DNA of 12,806 bases from positions 1-12,806 of the forward strand of contig JAPUFZ010000329.1 of assembly GCA_027293245.1 (NCBI GenBank), given 5' to 3'. The translations under genes were made by a program, and so were the position numbers. This document shows, one piece after another, positions 5,721 to 12,806 of the stretch. Origin of the DNA: Gammaproteobacteria bacterium (GTDB lineage: Bacteria; Pseudomonadota; Gammaproteobacteria; GCA-001735895). Below the pieces are notes generated by a model that searched no databases, was not told the origin of the DNA, and saw only the letters and a program-made list of their open reading frames with translations. Each line of letters begins with the position of its first letter. Position 1 is the first letter of the stretch.

Positions 5721-8483
5721 ATGGCAATGGAAAAAACCTATAATCCTAAGGCAATAGAGCAACAGTGGTATCAACACTGGGAAGATAAGGGATATTTCAA
5801 GGCCCAGGGTAACGGCAAACCCTATTGCATCGTTATTCCACCACCGAACGTGACTGGAAGGCTGCACATGGGCCACGCTTTCCAGGACACGATCATGGAC
5901 ACCCTGATTCGCTACCATCGTATGAAAGGTGACAATACTCTATGGCAGCCAGGCATGGATCACGCGGGTATTGCCACACAAATGGTGGTAGAACATCAGC
6001 TAAGTGCCGAAAATAAAACCCGGCATGATCTCGGTCGTGATGCTTTTATCGATCGAGTATGGAAATGGAAGGCTGAATCAGGGGGTACGATTACTCAGCA
6101 GTTACGCCGCATGGGAGCATCGCCCGACTGGAGTCGTGAACGTTTTACCATGGACGAAGGTTTATCGGCAGCGGTACAGAAAGTATTTATTCAACTCTAT
6201 GATGAAGATCTGATTTACCGTGGTAAACGCCTGGTGAACTGGGATACGGTGTTGCACACTGCGGTTTCTGATCTTGAGGTTATTTCTGCAGAAGAAAACG
6301 GCCATCTGTGGCATATCCGTTATCCCGTAGTGGGTGAAGACAGTTTTCTCACGGTCGCAACCACGCGACCGGAAACCATGCTCGGTGATTCCGCGGTCGC
6401 CGTTCACCCGGATGACAGCCGTTACACCCATTTGATTGGTAAACAAATTGAGCTCCCTCTTTGCGACCGAAAAATCCCGGTCATTGCGGACGAGTATGTC
6501 GACCCGGAATTTGGCTCAGGTTGTGTAAAAATAACTCCGGCACATGATTTTAATGACTACGAGGTTGGTCAAAGACACAATTTACCATTGATCAATATTT
6601 TCACCATCGATGCAAAATTAAACCACCAGGCCCCCGAAGCTTACCGGGGCATGGATCGATATATCGCACGCGAGTCAGTAGTAAGGGACCTGGATGACCT
6701 CGGCTTACTGGAAAAGGTAGACGACCACAAGCTCGTGGTACCGCGCGGAGACCGCAGTCATTCAGTGATTGAACCCTACCTGACCGACCAGTGGTTTGTG
6801 CGCGCAGAACCACTGGCCAAACCTTCAATACAGGCGGTTAAAGATGGAAGAATCAAGTTCATCCCGGAAAACTGGTCGAAAACCTATTTCAACTGGATGG
6901 AAAATATCCAGGACTGGTGTATCTCGCGCCAGATCTGGTGGGGACATCGTATTCCAGCCTGGTACGATCCATCCGGTAAATTTTACGTGGCAGAAAGTGC
7001 GGATGCAGCGCGAGCCAAGTACGGACTCGCTCAAGATCTGCCACTAAGTCAGGATGAAGATGTACTCGACACCTGGTTTTCCTCGGCACTGTGGCCTTTC
7101 AGCACCCTCGGATGGCCCGCTAAAGACGACCCCGCGTTGAGCAAATTTTATCCGACCAGTGTATTGGTTACCGGCTTTGATATCATATTTTTCTGGGTCG
7201 CTCGTATGATCATGTTTGGCCTTAAGTTTATGGATGAGGTGCCATTCCGCCAGGTATACATTCACGGTCTGGTACGTGACGCTGAAGGCAATAAGATGTC
7301 TAAATCAAAGGGTAATATACTCGACCCTCTCGACTTGATCGATGGTATCAGCCTGGATGAACTGTTAGCCAAGCGCACCGCCGGGCTGATGCAGCCCGAG
7401 ATGGCGCCGGCCATTATCGCGGCAACGAAAAAACACTTCCCGGATGGCATTCCGGCATTCGGTACCGATGCTTTACGTTTTACCTTTACCGCGCTCGCGA
7501 CTACCGGTCGCGATATTCGCTTTGACCTCGGTCGAATCGAAGGCTACCGTAATTTCTGCAATAAATTGTGGAACGCAACCCGCTACGTTTTACAAAATAC
7601 CGAGGGGCAGGATAACAACGAGAGCGATCTATCGCTCGCAGATCGTTGGATAATTGCGCGATTACAACAGGTCGAAGCAGAAATCATTCAACATATCGAG
7701 TCTTATCGATTCGATCTGGTATCACGTGACTTGTACGAGTTCGTCTGGAACGATTACTGCGACTGGTATATCGAATTGTCCAAACCAGTGCTCTATTCTA
7801 ATAGCTATAGCCCGCGTCAAAAAAGCGCTGCCAGACATACGCTGATTACCGTTTTAGAGTCGATCCTGCGGCTATTGCATCCCATTATGCCGTATATCAC
7901 CGAAGAACTATGGCAGCGACTCGCGCCACTGGCTAAGGTAACGGGTGAAACAATCATGCACTGTCGCTACCCCGAAGCGGATGAAGGGTTAATCGATAAC
8001 AGCGCTATTGAAGAGCTTGAGTGGGTTAAGCAATTCATCATGGGTATACGTCAGATACGTTCAGAAATGAACGTTAAACCTGGCCTGGCGTTACCGGTAG
8101 TCTGCCAGAATGGCAGTAATATCGATAAACAAAGAATTGAAACCAACCGATCGTTGCTGGTATCGCTGGCAAAAATTGAATCCATTACCTGGCTCGAGCC
8201 GCATGACAAGGCACCCGAATCGGCTACTTCCCTGATCGGCGATATGAATTTGTTAATTCCGCTGGCTGGCCTGATTGATAAAGACGCCGAGCTAATACGA
8301 TTGCGGAAAAACATTGTTAAACTCGAGCAGGAGACCCAGCGCATAGAAGCCAAGTTGAACAATGAAAATTTTATATCGAGAGCACCATCAGCGGTCGTAA
8401 ACAAGGAAAAAAATAGACTCGCGGAGACAGTTTCGGCCCTTGCAAGCCTGAAATCCCAGGCCGACCGTATCGATTTACTGTAG
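5721..8483 (+). CDS. valS: Valyl-tRNA synthetase
   Basis: Class I synthetase that charges tRNA-Val with valine in the cytoplasm. Key elements appear in order: the HIGH-type motif HMGH at 49-52 within [15 protein letters not shown]; the CP1 editing domain that removes mischarged threonine (about 190-340, with [20 protein letters not shown]); [17 protein letters not shown]; the KMSKS loop at 525-529; the anticodon-binding domain; and a C-terminal coiled-coil arm (about 855-918, Lys/Glu-rich heptads). Length 920, a little shorter than E. coli (951). The start is ambiguous: E. coli ValRS begins MEKTYNP, which would match the ATG at 5727, while 5721 adds Met-Ala. Neither has a clear Shine-Dalgarno. 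A 10-codon out-of-frame ORF (5711-5743) overlaps the start. Confidence 0.98.
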   Translation: MAMEKTYNPKAIEQQWYQHWEDKGYFKAQGNGKPYCIVIPPPNVTGRLHMGHAFQDTIMDTLIRYHRMKGDNTLWQPGMDHAGIATQMVVEHQLSAENKTRHDLGRDAFIDRVWKWKAESGGTITQQLRRMGASPDWSRERFTMDEGLSAAVQKVFIQLYDEDLIYRGKRLVNWDTVLHTAVSDLEVISAEENGHLWHIRYPVVGEDSFLTVATTRPETMLGDSAVAVHPDDSRYTHLIGKQIELPLCDRKIPVIADEYVDPEFGSGCVKITPAHDFNDYEVGQRHNLPLINIFTIDAKLNHQAPEAYRGMDRYIARESVVRDLDDLGLLEKVDDHKLVVPRGDRSHSVIEPYLTDQWFVRAEPLAKPSIQAVKDGRIKFIPENWSKTYFNWMENIQDWCISRQIWWGHRIPAWYDPSGKFYVAESADAARAKYGLAQDLPLSQDEDVLDTWFSSALWPFSTLGWPAKDDPALSKFYPTSVLVTGFDIIFFWVARMIMFGLKFMDEVPFRQVYIHGLVRDAEGNKMSKSKGNILDPLDLIDGISLDELLAKRTAGLMQPEMAPAIIAATKKHFPDGIPAFGTDALRFTFTALATTGRDIRFDLGRIEGYRNFCNKLWNATRYVLQNTEGQDNNESDLSLADRWIIARLQQVEAEIIQHIESYRFDLVSRDLYEFVWNDYCDWYIELSKPVLYSNSYSPRQKSAARHTLITVLESILRLLHPIMPYITEELWQRLAPLAKVTGETIMHCRYPEADEGLIDNSAIEELEWVKQFIMGIRQIRSEMNVKPGLALPVVCQNGSNIDKQRIETNRSLLVSLAKIESITWLEPHDKAPESATSLIGDMNLLIPLAGLIDKDAELIRLRKNIVKLEQETQRIEAKLNNENFISRAPSAVVNKEKNRLAETVSALASLKSQADRIDLL

Positions 8484-8527
8484 TCGTGGAAAACTCGGCA
8501 ATCCTGAATAAACAGATTCCTGATTCT

Positions 8528-8556
8528 TTGAATACTGGTAACTGAACTTTTTTAAA
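8528..8556 (+). promoter_or_regulatory. Weak predicted promoter of the DoxX-family gene
   Basis: TTGAAT (8528-8533) and TTTAAA (8551-8556) are 17 bp apart, each matching consensus at 4 of 6 positions. The site lies in the 132-bp gap between valS and the DoxX gene. No convincing terminator for valS was seen in the gap, so read-through is also possible. Confidence 0.28.
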
Positions 8557-8615
8557 TCGACCAACTCAAAGCGACTACCACATTGCAGCGATAAATTTTC
8601 ACAGGGGATTCAAAT

Positions 8616-9083
8616 ATGGGATTGGTAGATAAGCTCGCGCCCGTGCACACGGCAAATGAACTTCTCACTAAATTTGGCTCACCCCTACTACTTTTATATT
8701 TTCGATGGTATGTCGCCTGGGTATTTTTAAAAGCCGGCCTGTTCAAAATCAACGACTGGGAACTGACACTGACACTATTTGAATACGAATATGCGGTCCC
8801 GTTTTTACCCTTCGAACTCGCCGCCTATCTGGCAACTTTTGGAGAGCTGGTATTCCCAGTATTTTTAATCGCAGGGCTTGGAACCCGCTTTACAGCGATT
8901 GCACTGTCGGTGGTTAATATAATGGCAGTCGTGTCTTATTACGCAACGCTAGCCAAGGGTGCGGGTCTGGTCTGGCACTATCTCTGGGGTTCAATGCTAT
9001 TGACCAATATTATATATGGTGGTGGTTTTTTATCGGCGGATCGGTGGCTTCGGTCTAAATTCCAACAACAGGTTATGCTCTGA
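8616..9083 (+). CDS. DoxX-family integral membrane protein
   Basis: The 155 residues show the DoxX pattern: YFRWYVAWVFLKAGLFKINDW (about 28-48), the FEYEYAVPFLPFELAAYLATFGELVFPVFLIAGLGTRFTAIAL stretch split over the second and third membrane segments (about 55-98), and a last hydrophobic segment near 120-140. Four membrane segments are expected. The family is named after a subunit of archaeal thiosulfate:quinone oxidoreductase, but most bacterial members have no proven function, and the usual partner genes are absent here, so no reaction is assigned. A strong Shine-Dalgarno AGGGGA (8603-8608) lies 7 nt before the ATG. It stands alone between valS and the convergent ftsZ. The link to either neighbour looks accidental. 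Confidence 0.9.
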   Translation: MGLVDKLAPVHTANELLTKFGSPLLLLYFRWYVAWVFLKAGLFKINDWELTLTLFEYEYAVPFLPFELAAYLATFGELVFPVFLIAGLGTRFTAIALSVVNIMAVVSYYATLAKGAGLVWHYLWGSMLLTNIIYGGGFLSADRWLRSKFQQQVML

Positions 9084-9142
9084 ATCCTGACTAAAGGGTA
9101 GCGGTCCATCTCTGAACCGCCTCCAGGCAAGAGGGCTAACAA

Positions 9143-10291
9143 CTAGTCGTTCTGGCGGCGCAGAAAGGCAGGGATATCAAGATACTCCATACTTTCCTTG
9201 TCTTCGGGTATCTCGATGGTATCTCCCACCACCTTCTGACGGATCGCCGTCGGTCTATCGAGTTTCTTGTAGTCGATCTCACCATTCTTTTCGGGCTGAA
9301 TAGCAGCAATCTGGGTATCGGCAATGATTGAATCTTTACCGAGACCAGTAGCAACCATCGTCACTCGTAATTCGCCGTCCTGCATATTCGAGTCAATTAC
9401 CGTACCCACCACCACATTCGCATCGGCCGATGCATATTCGGTAATTATAGTGCCGACATCATCAAGTTCACCGATCGCCAGATCAAGACCCGCGGTGACA
9501 TTCACCAGTATGCCCTGCGCCCCTGAAATATTAACGTCCTCGAGCAGTGGCGAGGAGATTGCCGCGGCGGCGGCTTCACGCGCACGGTTTTCACCCGTCG
9601 CCGTACCAGTCCCCATCATCGCCATGCCCATTTCCGACATTACCGTGCGTACATCGGCAAAATCGACATTGATCAGACCGGGACAGGTAATCAGTTCAGC
9701 TATTCCCTGGACCGCGCCTTTCAACACATCGTTGGCTTTCATGAAGACTTCCAGTAAAGAGGTATCTTTTCCCAGAACCGGCATCAGCTTTTCATTCGGA
9801 ATTGTGATCAACGAATCAACCACGCCTGAAAGCTCCTTAATGCCGGCCTCGGCTTGCGCCATGCGCTTGGCGCGCTCAAAAGCAAAAGGTTTGGTAACCA
9901 CTGCGACCGTCAAGATACCTAACTCCCTGGCGATTTGCGCGATTATCGGTGCAGCACCTGTGCCGGTGCCACCGCCCATGCCGGCGGTGACAAAAAGCAT
10001 GTTGGCACCCTCTATCGCTTCCTGAATACGCTCTCGATCCTCTAGTGCCGCCTGTCGGCCGATACCCGGATCAGCACCCGCGCCCAGACCCCTGGTGATG
10101 CTAGAGCCGATTTGCATAGTCGCTCGCACATCCATTTTTTTGAGTGCCTGTACGTCGGTATTGACGCATATGTACTCAACCCCTTCGATGCCTGCCGACA
10201 CCATATGCTGTACGGCGTTGCCGCCGCCACCGCCGACACCGATGACCTTAATCACCGGATCTTTAGAATGTGAATCCATTAGTTCAAACAT
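9143..10291 (-). CDS. ftsZ: Cell division GTPase FtsZ
   Basis: Tubulin-like GTPase that polymerises into the Z ring at midcell. With the start at 10291 it has 382 residues (E. coli 383). Visible features: IGVGGGGGNAVQHM (17-30), the tubulin signature GGGTGTG (106-112), the T7 loop NVDFADVR (208-215) with the Asp residues that complete the neighbour's GTPase site, and the C-terminal peptide EYLDIPAFLRRQ that binds FtsA and ZipA. The linker before it is short. The frame is open to an ATG at 10312, but the AGAGGAGA Shine-Dalgarno (10306-10299) lies inside that extension, 7 nt before the ATG at 10291, and the N-terminus MFELMD matches MFEPME of E. coli, so 10291 is chosen. It follows ftsA by 23 bp; lpxC does not follow. 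Confidence 0.98.
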   Translation of the reverse strand: MFELMDSHSKDPVIKVIGVGGGGGNAVQHMVSAGIEGVEYICVNTDVQALKKMDVRATMQIGSSITRGLGAGADPGIGRQAALEDRERIQEAIEGANMLFVTAGMGGGTGTGAAPIIAQIARELGILTVAVVTKPFAFERAKRMAQAEAGIKELSGVVDSLITIPNEKLMPVLGKDTSLLEVFMKANDVLKGAVQGIAELITCPGLINVDFADVRTVMSEMGMAMMGTGTATGENRAREAAAAAISSPLLEDVNISGAQGILVNVTAGLDLAIGELDDVGTIITEYASADANVVVGTVIDSNMQDGELRVTMVATGLGKDSIIADTQIAAIQPEKNGEIDYKKLDRPTAIRQKVVGDTIEIPEDKESMEYLDIPAFLRRQND

Positions 10292-10298
10292 TTTAATA

Positions 10299-10306
10299 TC
10301 TCCTCT
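10299..10306 (-). promoter_or_regulatory. Shine-Dalgarno that fixes the ftsZ start
   Basis: AGAGGAGA on the minus strand is 7 nt from the ATG at 10291. It decides against the upstream ATG at 10312, which would place this site inside the coding region. Confidence 0.85.
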
Positions 10307-10314
10307 TGCCATAG

Positions 10315-11550
10315 CTAAAAATTACCCTGAAACCAGCTCTTCATCCTGGCCAAAATGCCGGCTTCAGAATCGTCCTCCAGGTGGAAACTGGAGAGGCCGG
10401 ATTGCTGCTTGCTTCCAAACAGCAGCAACCCGACCCCGGTGGAATGTATCGGGTTGCGAACGACGTCGACCAGACCCGATATATGTTGTGGATAGCCCAG
10501 TCGAACTGGCATATGGAAAATTTCCTCCGCCAGTTCGATCACGCCTTCCATCTTCGAACTGCCGCCGGTTAACACTACACCGGCCGCACAAATTTCTTCG
10601 AATCCACTACGCCTGAGATCGGTTTGCACCAGGCCCAGCAACTCTTCATAACGTGGCTCTACTACCTCAGCCAGAGTCTGGCGAGCGAGTCTACGCGGCT
10701 CACGATCCCCAACACTGGGCACCTCGATTGTTTCATCCTCTGCGGCAAGCTGCCGCAATGCACAGGCATACCTGATTTTCAAATCATTGGCATACTGTGT
10801 CGGGGTTCTCAATGCCACTGCAATATCATTGGTGACCTGATCACCCGCAATGGGTATTACCGAGGTATGCCTGATAGCACCATCGGAAAACACCGCAATG
10901 TCGGTGGTACCACCGCCAATATCCACCAGGCAGACACCCAGCTCTTTTTCGTCCTCGGTTAAAACAGCGGCACTTGCAGCCAGTTGTTCGAGAATAATGT
11001 CATCGACCTCAAGTCCGCAACGCCGCACGCATTTGATTATATTTTGCGCGGCACTCATCGCACCGGTGACCAGGTGTACCTTCGCTTCAAGGCGTACCCC
11101 TGACATACTGATGGGATCGCGAATTCCTTCTGAATTATCAATCACAAAATCCTGCGGGAGAACGTGGAGAATGCGCTGATCGGCCGGGATTGCTACGGCT
11201 TTTGCGGCGTCGATTACGCGCGCCACATCGGCCGCCGTCACTTCTTTTTCCTTGATGGCAACTATGCCATGCGAATTGATACTGCGAATGTGACTACCAG
11301 CAATGCCGGCGTAAACAGATCGAATCTGGCAGCCGGCCATTAATTCCGCTTCTTCTACTGCGCGTTGAATCGACTGTACGGTCGACTCGATATTGACAAC
11401 CACCCCTTTCTTCAACCCGCGCGAGACTTGAGTGCCAATGCCGATTATTTCTATATCACCTTCGGCGGAAACCTCGCCGACGATGGCGACAACCTTCGAG
11501 GTACCGATATCGAGTCCGACAATTAAATTATCGTCTGCCTTTTTAGACAT
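10315..11550 (-). CDS. ftsA: Cell division protein FtsA
   Basis: Actin-like ATPase that tethers FtsZ polymers to the membrane and recruits later divisome proteins. The 411 residues (E. coli 420) include phosphate-1 GLDIGTSKV (12-20), the FtsA-specific 1C domain (about 84-160), phosphate-2 VDIGGGTTDIAVF (209-221), the adenosine motif VVLTGGSSKMEG (325-336), and a C-terminal amphipathic helix ILARMKSWFQGNF that serves as membrane anchor. The frame extends 48 codons upstream to 11694, but a GGGGA Shine-Dalgarno (11562-11558) sits 7 nt before the ATG at 11550 and the product then starts MSKKADDNLIVGLDIGT, as in the family. The start overlaps the ftsQ end by 8 bases, so translation is probably coupled. 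Confidence 0.97.
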   Translation of the reverse strand: MSKKADDNLIVGLDIGTSKVVAIVGEVSAEGDIEIIGIGTQVSRGLKKGVVVNIESTVQSIQRAVEEAELMAGCQIRSVYAGIAGSHIRSINSHGIVAIKEKEVTAADVARVIDAAKAVAIPADQRILHVLPQDFVIDNSEGIRDPISMSGVRLEAKVHLVTGAMSAAQNIIKCVRRCGLEVDDIILEQLAASAAVLTEDEKELGVCLVDIGGGTTDIAVFSDGAIRHTSVIPIAGDQVTNDIAVALRTPTQYANDLKIRYACALRQLAAEDETIEVPSVGDREPRRLARQTLAEVVEPRYEELLGLVQTDLRRSGFEEICAAGVVLTGGSSKMEGVIELAEEIFHMPVRLGYPQHISGLVDVVRNPIHSTGVGLLLFGSKQQSGLSSFHLEDDSEAGILARMKSWFQGNF

Positions 11551-12337
11551 TATTATTTCCCCACAGGGATGCTTCGTCCCTGCTCTGCAAGACTTCTTTT
11601 TTCCAGGCAACTGCAAATCCGTTGCTGTAACGCAAATCGAGCGCCTGGATTTGATCTCGCCTGGGATAGATATGCTGCCTATAAATAGCAACAAAACGGG
11701 TAATCTTACGCTCGATATCCATCCGGCCGAGCTTTATCGTCAGGCCGCTTTCAAGTTGAATTTCGAGTGCACCACGACTGTCCTTGCGCAGCACTGCCAC
11801 CTGCTCATTCAATTTTTCGAACCTGGTCTCGAGCCGATAGAAAAGACCTAACATCTGGCCTGGACTATCGCTTGCGCTGTTCACAATCGGCAAATGACCG
11901 AATGCGCCCGTCGCTGCCGCAAAAACTACCGCTTTATCGCTAATCAGGTGATCGCTATCCCAACGCGCGACCGGTTTATTCTCGATCACTACGATTTTGA
12001 GTCGATCGGGCCAGACCCGCCGAATCGAAACCGAATCGATCCAGGGTTTGTCGCTCAGGGATTTCTGCACGCGATTAATATCGAGTGAAAAAAACCCTTC
12101 ACCGATAAACTGTTGCAGGCTTGATTGCACAGCCTGTTGATCAATATTCTGGAAGCTGCCTGACAACTGTATCGTTCTAATCGGTAACAAAGTATCCCGA
12201 TATGACAGATATCCAGTACCTCCCAGCAACGGCAGCAGCATCAGTAACCAGCCATAACTGCTGCGCCATACCAGCTCGGGCTGGTTTGCCCTGAATTTTT
12301 TCCTGGCCTGGGCAGCTTTGTTTCGAAAGCTAAACAT
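11543..12337 (-). CDS. ftsQ: Cell division protein FtsQ
   Basis: Bitopic inner-membrane divisome protein that, with FtsL and FtsB, links the cytoplasmic Z ring to septal peptidoglycan synthesis. The 264 residues show a basic cytoplasmic N-terminus (1-26), one membrane segment (about 28-44, LLMLLPLLGGTGYL), a POTRA domain (about 50-122, starting LLPIRTIQLSGSFQNID and ending VWPDRLKIVVIENKPVARW), and the beta domain to about residue 250 (LDLRYSNGFAVAWKK near the end). Length is close to E. coli FtsQ (276). An AGG at 12348-12346, 8 nt upstream, supports the ATG. It overlaps ftsA and follows murB by 75 bp, with no ddl between. Confidence 0.95.
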   Translation of the reverse strand: MFSFRNKAAQARKKFRANQPELVWRSSYGWLLMLLPLLGGTGYLSYRDTLLPIRTIQLSGSFQNIDQQAVQSSLQQFIGEGFFSLDINRVQKSLSDKPWIDSVSIRRVWPDRLKIVVIENKPVARWDSDHLISDKAVVFAAATGAFGHLPIVNSASDSPGQMLGLFYRLETRFEKLNEQVAVLRKDSRGALEIQLESGLTIKLGRMDIERKITRFVAIYRQHIYPRRDQIQALDLRYSNGFAVAWKKEVLQSRDEASLWGNNNV

Positions 12338-12407
12338 GGTAAAAACCTGCCGTCAGTGTCGATTCCGGAATGTTTAAAACCAGATCCGGCGTTAGACTGG
12401 CTCGCAT
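12330..12407 (-). CDS. Putative 25-residue mini-ORF overlapping the ftsQ start
   Basis: ATG at 12407 to TAG at 12332-12330 encodes MRASLTPDLVLNIPESTLTA and five more residues. It fills the murB-ftsQ gap, starts 6 nt after the murB stop, and overlaps the ftsQ start by 8 bases. Such an arrangement could pass ribosomes from murB to ftsQ. There is no clear Shine-Dalgarno and no recognisable homologue, so it may be chance. Confidence 0.2.
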   Translation of the reverse strand: MRASLTPDLVLNIPESTLTAGFYHV

Positions 12408-12412
12408 ACTGG

Positions 12413-12806
12413 TCACGATGCCTCTCCCAATATGCGAACTTCTGTTTCAAGCTCAACGCCGCATGCCTGCTTGACTACCGCCTGGATATGACCGATTAGT
12501 GCTTCAATATCGGCAGCCCGGGTGGCTTGATTGCTAATGATGAAATTGGCATGTTTGGTCGAAACACCGGCTGCGCCCAGCGTATATCCTTTGAGACCGG
12601 CACTCTCTATCAGTTTCGCAGCATAATGTCCTGGTGGGTTTTTAAACACCGAACCACAGGAAGGTAGTCCTATCGGTTGACTGGCATTACGTTTTTGCAA
12701 TAAATGTCGAATATTCGAATTCTGTCCGGAAGTTTTGGCCTCGGCTTCGCCGGCAAAGCGAAAATAGGCTGCGGCAAACCATTCACCGGCAAACTGGCTG
12801 ACCCGA
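12413..12806 (-). CDS. murB: UDP-N-acetylenolpyruvoylglucosamine reductase MurB, C-terminal part
   Basis: MurB uses NADPH and FAD to reduce UDP-GlcNAc-enolpyruvate to UDP-MurNAc, the second committed step of peptidoglycan precursor synthesis in the cytoplasm. The frame is open from the window edge (first full codon at 12805) to a TGA at 12415-12413, giving the last 130 residues; the N-terminal FAD domain lies outside. The motif SCGSVFKNPPG contains the catalytic Ser proton donor, and LETEVRILG near the end carries the predicted active-site Glu. AGLKGYTLGAAGVSTKHANFIISN marks the shorter type II form rather than the E. coli type I enzyme, which has a longer insert here. Its position directly before ftsQ places it in the dcw cluster. 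Confidence 0.95.
   Translation of the reverse strand, partial: RVSQFAGEWFAAAYFRFAGEAEAKTSGQNSNIRHLLQKRNASQPIGLPSCGSVFKNPPGHYAAKLIESAGLKGYTLGAAGVSTKHANFIISNQATRAADIEALIGHIQAVVKQACGVELETEVRILGEAS

Noticed and set aside
9101..9120. GCGGT/ACCGC inverted repeat between doxX and ftsZ as a terminator
   Set aside because: The stem has only 5 bp and no T-run follows on either strand, so a rho-independent terminator is not supported.
9324..10025. Plus-strand 233-residue ORF opposite ftsZ
   Set aside because: It is a Ser/Thr/Pro-rich shadow of ftsZ with no family motif or Shine-Dalgarno of note.
11551..11694. 48-residue N-terminal extension of FtsA
   Set aside because: The region is ftsQ coding sequence in another frame; the Shine-Dalgarno and homology fix the start at 11550.

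Overview
The window is a stretch of chromosomal core genes from a gammaproteobacterium of moderate GC content. No contaminating plasmid, phage, insertion sequence, CRISPR, tRNA or rRNA signal was seen. The proteins (PepA, HolC, ValRS, LptF/LptG, FtsQ/A/Z) are clearly gammaproteobacterial. The order lptG-lptF / pepA-holC-small ORF-valS resembles the layout known from Pseudomonas and relatives. A short-type MurB sits in the division cluster, so an enterobacterium is unlikely. I cannot name a genus.

Layout, left to right: (1) 1-453, minus: a Lys/Ala-rich histone H1-like protein with 15-bp tandem repeats, cut off by the window edge. (2) 591-1046, plus: an RDD-family membrane protein, divergent from (1) across a 137-bp promoter region that carries a Fur-box-like sequence. 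(3) 3234-1070, minus: lptF-lptG, overlapping as ATGA. (4) 3426-8483, plus: pepA-holC (ATGA overlap), an 87-residue acidic protein, then valS. The lptFG and pepA groups diverge from a shared 191-bp control region. (5) 8616-9083, plus: a DoxX-family membrane protein. (6) 12806-9143, minus: the distal part of the dcw cluster, murB (C-terminal part)-ftsQ-ftsA-ftsZ, facing doxX tail to tail.

The genes serve the cell envelope, division and macromolecular synthesis. LptF/LptG are the permease of the LPS export ABC transporter. MurB makes UDP-MurNAc. FtsQ, FtsA and FtsZ are core divisome proteins. HolC links DNA polymerase III to SSB, ValRS charges tRNA-Val, and PepA is an aminopeptidase that in E. 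coli also binds DNA.

Every intergenic gap is shorter than 200 bp, so no gene-free stretch exceeds 300 bases. I found no convincing new biological system. The points worth a second look are modest: no ddl between murB and ftsQ and no lpxC directly after ftsZ, a Fur-like site before the RDD gene, paired direct repeats in two divergent promoter regions, two mini-ORFs overlapping the ftsQ and valS starts, an unrecognised conserved-looking acidic protein, and a repeat-built histone-like protein.
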